From the NCBI GenBank assembly GCA_964249915.1, contig CAXUEL010000178.1, positions 1 to 7,016 of the forward strand: DNA of 7,016 nt. The letters run 5' to 3'. Positions 4,452 through 7,016 of this stretch are shown here, piece by piece. The notes under the pieces were generated by a model, which saw nothing but the letters and a program-made list of their open reading frames with translations, ran no database searches and had not been told where the DNA came from. The DNA is from Lichenicola sp964249915 (lineage in GTDB: Bacteria > Pseudomonadota > Alphaproteobacteria > Acetobacterales > Acetobacteraceae). Position 1 is the first letter of the stretch. The number at the start of each line of letters is the position of its first letter. The position numbers and the translations under genes are program-made.

Positions 4452-6524
4452 TCAAGGCGGCAGGTCGAACCGGTTGTCGGATCGGTTGGTGTCGGGGAGC
4501 TTGTGGTCGGGATCGAGCAGGACGGCGCGCACCGCGTCGTGCGTCGGCAGCGTGACGGCGACGCGGTTGCCCTTCATCCAGGCCTCGACCGGCACGGTCA
4601 GGCGCGTGCGGCTGTCGTTGGCGAGCCGGACCTCCAGCATCGCCGGCATCACGAGCCAGCCGTGGTTGACCAGGCTGATCGTCACGCCCTTGGCGGGATC
4701 CCCGTCCGGGTAGGCGGCGCCGGCGATGCCCATGTCGAGGGTCCAGTTGTGGGCGTACCAGCCGCGCCACCACCAGGACAGGTCCTCGCCCGTCTCGCTG
4801 TCCATGAAGCGGAAGAAGTCGTACGGCGTCGGGTGGTGATAGGCCCAGGTGGCGACGTAGCGGCGGAACGCCGGGTCGAAGCGTTCCGGGCCCAGGATCT
4901 GCTCGCGCAGCAGCACCAGCCCCAGCGCCGACTTGAAGTAGGTGATCGGGTGGCGGTAGCGCTCGCTGACCTCGTCGGACGGCGACAGCATGGCGGGCGC
5001 GTTCGGGTCCTGCAGCCAGGGGATGATCTCGTCCACTGGGTTGCCGCCGCCCGGCGCGTATTCCGGGTCGCGCTTGGGCGCGTACTCGCCGTGGTTGAAG
5101 TGGTCGGACGCGTAGACGTCGATAAAGGTGTTGAAGCCCTCGTCCATGAACGCGTTGCGACGCTCGTTGGTGCCGACGATCATCGGGAACCAGCCGTGGC
5201 CGAGCTCGTGGGTGGTGATCCAGAACAGATCCTTGCCGGCGTCGTCGATGCCGTCGAACGCCATCGCCGGATACTCCATGCCGGCGCCGTGCCCGGCCAG
5301 GTTGACCGCGTTCGGATACGGGAAGGGATACCAGCGGGCGGAGAAGTACTCGATCGCGTGCTTCACGTACTCGGTCGAGCGGGTCCAGTTCGCCGCCGCC
5401 TCGACGGGATAGATCGACATCGCCAGGCGCGGCGCCGGCGCGGGCGCCCAGGGCAGCCAGGAGGGCGTGCGGGACGGCGGCTCGAGCGGCGGCAGGTCGA
5501 GCCTGGCCGCGTCCCAGGCGAAGGCGGCGGAGGCGGCGAAGGCGACGTCGCGGGTGTTGCGCATCCGGAAGCGCCAGGTCTGGGTGCCGGACCGGGTCGG
5601 CCGGGTCGACGGGTCGGTCACCTCGGAGGGCGCGCGGATCATCACCGTCCGGTCGCTCCTGGCCGCCTGCGCCAGCCGGTCGCGCTCGGTCGCGGTCAGC
5701 ACCTCGCCCGGATTGAGCAGCGCGCCCGATCCCTCGACCAGGAAGTCCCACGGCACCGTCACGCTGTAGTCGATGTCGCCGTAGTCGAGGTAGAACTCCT
5801 GCCCGAGATAGGGGGCGGTGTCCCAGCCGCGCAGGTCGTCGTAGACCGCCATGCGCGGGAACCACTGCCCCATCTCGTAGATGTCGCCGTTCCGCGTCGG
5901 CGTGACCGCGGTGCGTCCGCCCCAGGTTCCCGGCACGGTGTAGTGCCAGGCGATCTGCAGCCGCAGCCGGCCGCCATGCGCCGCCAGGACCGCGGGCAGC
6001 CTGACCTGCATGCGCGTGTCCGACACGAGGTACGGCACGGACGCGGCGTGCGCGTCGTCCCCGACCGACACGCCCTCGATCACGTCGCCCCCGGTGCTGT
6101 TGCTGCTGAGGTAGCCGTCGGCGAACCGGGCCCGGCTGTCGGCGCGGTAGATGTTCTGGTCGAGCTGCACCCACAGCACGTCGAGCGGGTCCGGGCTGTT
6201 GTTGGTGTAGGTGATCGTTTCGGTGCCCGACAGGACGTGGGAGTCGGGGTGTATGGTCGCCTGGATGACGTAGTCGGCACGGTTCTGCCAGAAGGCCGGG
6301 CCCGGTCGGCCGCTGCCGGTGCGGAACGCGTCCGGCCTGTTGCCGGTGTCGAGCGGGGCGAAGATCACGCTGGGATCGGGCGTGCCGGGCGGCGGCGGCG
6401 GCGCCCCGGACGGCTCGGTGACGCTGCCGTGGTGCGGCGGCTCGCCGGTGGGCGGCCCGGCCTGGGCACGGGTGACGACCGCCAGGCACAGGACCGGCAG
6501 CAGGAGGATAGGACGCAGGGGCAT
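4452..6524 (-). CDS. Exported M1-family zinc metallopeptidase (aminopeptidase N-like)
   Basis: 690 residues. The signal peptide spans about 1-22 (MPLRPILLLPVLCLAVVTRAQA). A Pro-rich linker (28-50) follows, then the N-terminal beta domain (about 80-345). The catalytic domain carries HELGH at 439-443 with the third zinc ligand Glu462 eighteen residues on (NAFMDEGFN), giving HExxH-x18-E. Tyr529 in YRHPITYFKSALGL is at the distance expected for the M1 transition-state Tyr. The exopeptidase GxMEN motif appears as GAGMEYPA (413-420), with Tyr in place of Asn. M1 enzymes remove N-terminal residues from peptides; this one should act in the periplasm or outside. The C-terminal domain is short, with no long helical domain IV. 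The start is the ATG at 6524; no good Shine-Dalgarno is visible (an out-of-frame ATG lies seven bases upstream). It is monocistronic as far as seen, convergent with SCO1 and divergent from the gene at 6747. Confidence 0.93.
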   Translation of the reverse strand: MPLRPILLLPVLCLAVVTRAQAGPPTGEPPHHGSVTEPSGAPPPPPGTPDPSVIFAPLDTGNRPDAFRTGSGRPGPAFWQNRADYVIQATIHPDSHVLSGTETITYTNNSPDPLDVLWVQLDQNIYRADSRARFADGYLSSNSTGGDVIEGVSVGDDAHAASVPYLVSDTRMQVRLPAVLAAHGGRLRLQIAWHYTVPGTWGGRTAVTPTRNGDIYEMGQWFPRMAVYDDLRGWDTAPYLGQEFYLDYGDIDYSVTVPWDFLVEGSGALLNPGEVLTATERDRLAQAARSDRTVMIRAPSEVTDPSTRPTRSGTQTWRFRMRNTRDVAFAASAAFAWDAARLDLPPLEPPSRTPSWLPWAPAPAPRLAMSIYPVEAAANWTRSTEYVKHAIEYFSARWYPFPYPNAVNLAGHGAGMEYPAMAFDGIDDAGKDLFWITTHELGHGWFPMIVGTNERRNAFMDEGFNTFIDVYASDHFNHGEYAPKRDPEYAPGGGNPVDEIIPWLQDPNAPAMLSPSDEVSERYRHPITYFKSALGLVLLREQILGPERFDPAFRRYVATWAYHHPTPYDFFRFMDSETGEDLSWWWRGWYAHNWTLDMGIAGAAYPDGDPAKGVTISLVNHGWLVMPAMLEVRLANDSRTRLTVPVEAWMKGNRVAVTLPTHDAVRAVLLDPDHKLPDTNRSDNRFDLPP

Positions 6525-6661
6525 GGCGCATGGTCAGGGCTGCGGGTTCGTCGTGCAAGGCCCGGCCGGTTCCTGGGCTGTTGTCCCCGATCGAGCCCTG
6601 GTGCCGGCGCCGGCAGCGATGCCACGGTGTGTGCAGCGGAGCGGCTGGTGTATGCAGGGCG

Positions 6662-6671
6662 TGTTGCAACA
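6662..6671. promoter_or_regulatory. Perfect 10-base palindrome in divergent intergenic region
   Basis: TGTTGCAACA lies in the 222-base gap between the peptidase gene and the divergent gene at 6747. It includes a -35-like TTGCAA on both strands, but no good -10 box was found at the right distance. A second palindrome, TGCCGGCGCCGGCA, lies at 6602-6615. The rest of 6525-6746 shows no gene or RNA I can support. Confidence 0.25.
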
Positions 6672-6746
6672 GCCTGCTCCAGGCATGACATCCTGGCCGG
6701 TCCCCCTGCCACGGGACGTCGGCCGGACCTCGGAGACACCTGACCC

Positions 6747-7016
6747 ATGCGCCTGGCGGACCTGGCCGCGTTCAACTCCGCCAGGAGGCGGTCGGCCAGG
6801 CGTTCCGCATCGGCAGGAGCCTGCCTGGTCCTCGGCGCCGCGGCGGTTGCCGCGTCCCGGGGCGTGTCCGGCGCCGCGGCGGCGATGCTGGGGAGTCTCG
6901 GCGCCGCCTTCCTGGTGCTGGCGGCCGGGTGCCTGTCGGCCGGCCTGCTGGCGCAGGCACGGGACATGACGCTCCGCGCGGAGCTTGCTCGTCCGGCTCC
7001 GGCCGATGTTGCCGAG
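6747..7016 (+). CDS. Small two-helix membrane protein, unknown, incomplete at window edge
   Basis: An open frame from the ATG at 6747 runs to the right edge without a stop, giving 90 residues. It starts MRLADLAAFNSARRRSARR, a basic N-terminal stretch, followed by hydrophobic segments at about 22-38 and 46-71 rich in Ala, Gly and Leu. A charged tail follows (QARDMTLRAELARP...). The layout suggests two transmembrane helices with a basic cytoplasmic N-terminus. GGAG lies eleven bases upstream of the ATG, slightly far for a Shine-Dalgarno. I do not recognise a family. Ala/Gly-rich open frames arise easily in DNA this GC-rich, so its reality rests on the hydrophobic pattern, the position divergent from the peptidase and the lack of any better frame here. 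Confidence 0.5.
   Translation, partial: MRLADLAAFNSARRRSARRSASAGACLVLGAAAVAASRGVSGAAAAMLGSLGAAFLVLAAGCLSAGLLAQARDMTLRAELARPAPADVAE

Noticed and set aside
6679..6696. Inverted repeat CCAGG-8-CCTGG as an operator
   Set aside because: Five-base arms of common G/C words with an uneven gap are expected by chance here.
4503..6743. Very long plus-strand open frame (746 codons) antisense to the M1 peptidase, and a 765-codon minus-strand frame over the same span
   Set aside because: Stop codons are rare in all frames of this GC-rich DNA. The translations are Arg/Gly/Ala/Pro-rich without family motifs, whereas the 690-residue frame carries the signal peptide and complete M1 active site.

Overview
The window is GC-rich DNA, with G or C at most third codon positions. 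It looks like an alphaproteobacterium, perhaps a Rhodospirillales or Acetobacteraceae-type organism. That placement is an inference from base composition, the periplasmic gene set and the TTGCCC-type promoter; no rRNA or other marker gene is present. Coding density is high, and all genes look chromosomal. I see no tRNA, rRNA, CRISPR array, insertion sequence or phage module.

Layout. The left half (1-3517) is a minus-strand metal-handling cluster, read right to left. It begins with a probable promoter (3523-3552) and a clear cobalamin riboswitch (3363-3517). These are followed by a NiCoT-family nickel/cobalt permease (3236-2178), a small DUF2946-like secreted or membrane protein (2115-1720), an exported beta-barrel-like protein (1655-669), CopC (645-277), and the start of a CopD-like membrane protein (280-1, cut by the window edge). 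The riboswitch points to cobalt as the permease's substrate. A second candidate promoter just before the DUF2946 gene (2123-2150) leaves open whether the last four genes share the B12-controlled transcript.

The right half starts with a plus-strand SCO1/SenC copper chaperone (3735-4379), divergent from the cobalt operon. It is convergent with a long exported M1-family zinc metallopeptidase on the minus strand (6524-4452). At the right edge a small two-helix membrane protein of unknown function begins on the plus strand (6747-7016, incomplete). The 3237-3734 gap holds the riboswitch, its leader and both divergent promoter regions. The 6525-6746 gap holds only two short palindromes.

Working together. 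The permease would import cobalt across the inner membrane when B12 is low. CopC and CopD classically bind and move copper in the periplasm and across the inner membrane, and SCO1 delivers copper to cytochrome oxidase. The most interesting question is whether the barrel-CopC-CopD block is an ordinary copper module sitting downstream, or an envelope route for metal co-regulated with cobalt uptake by B12.
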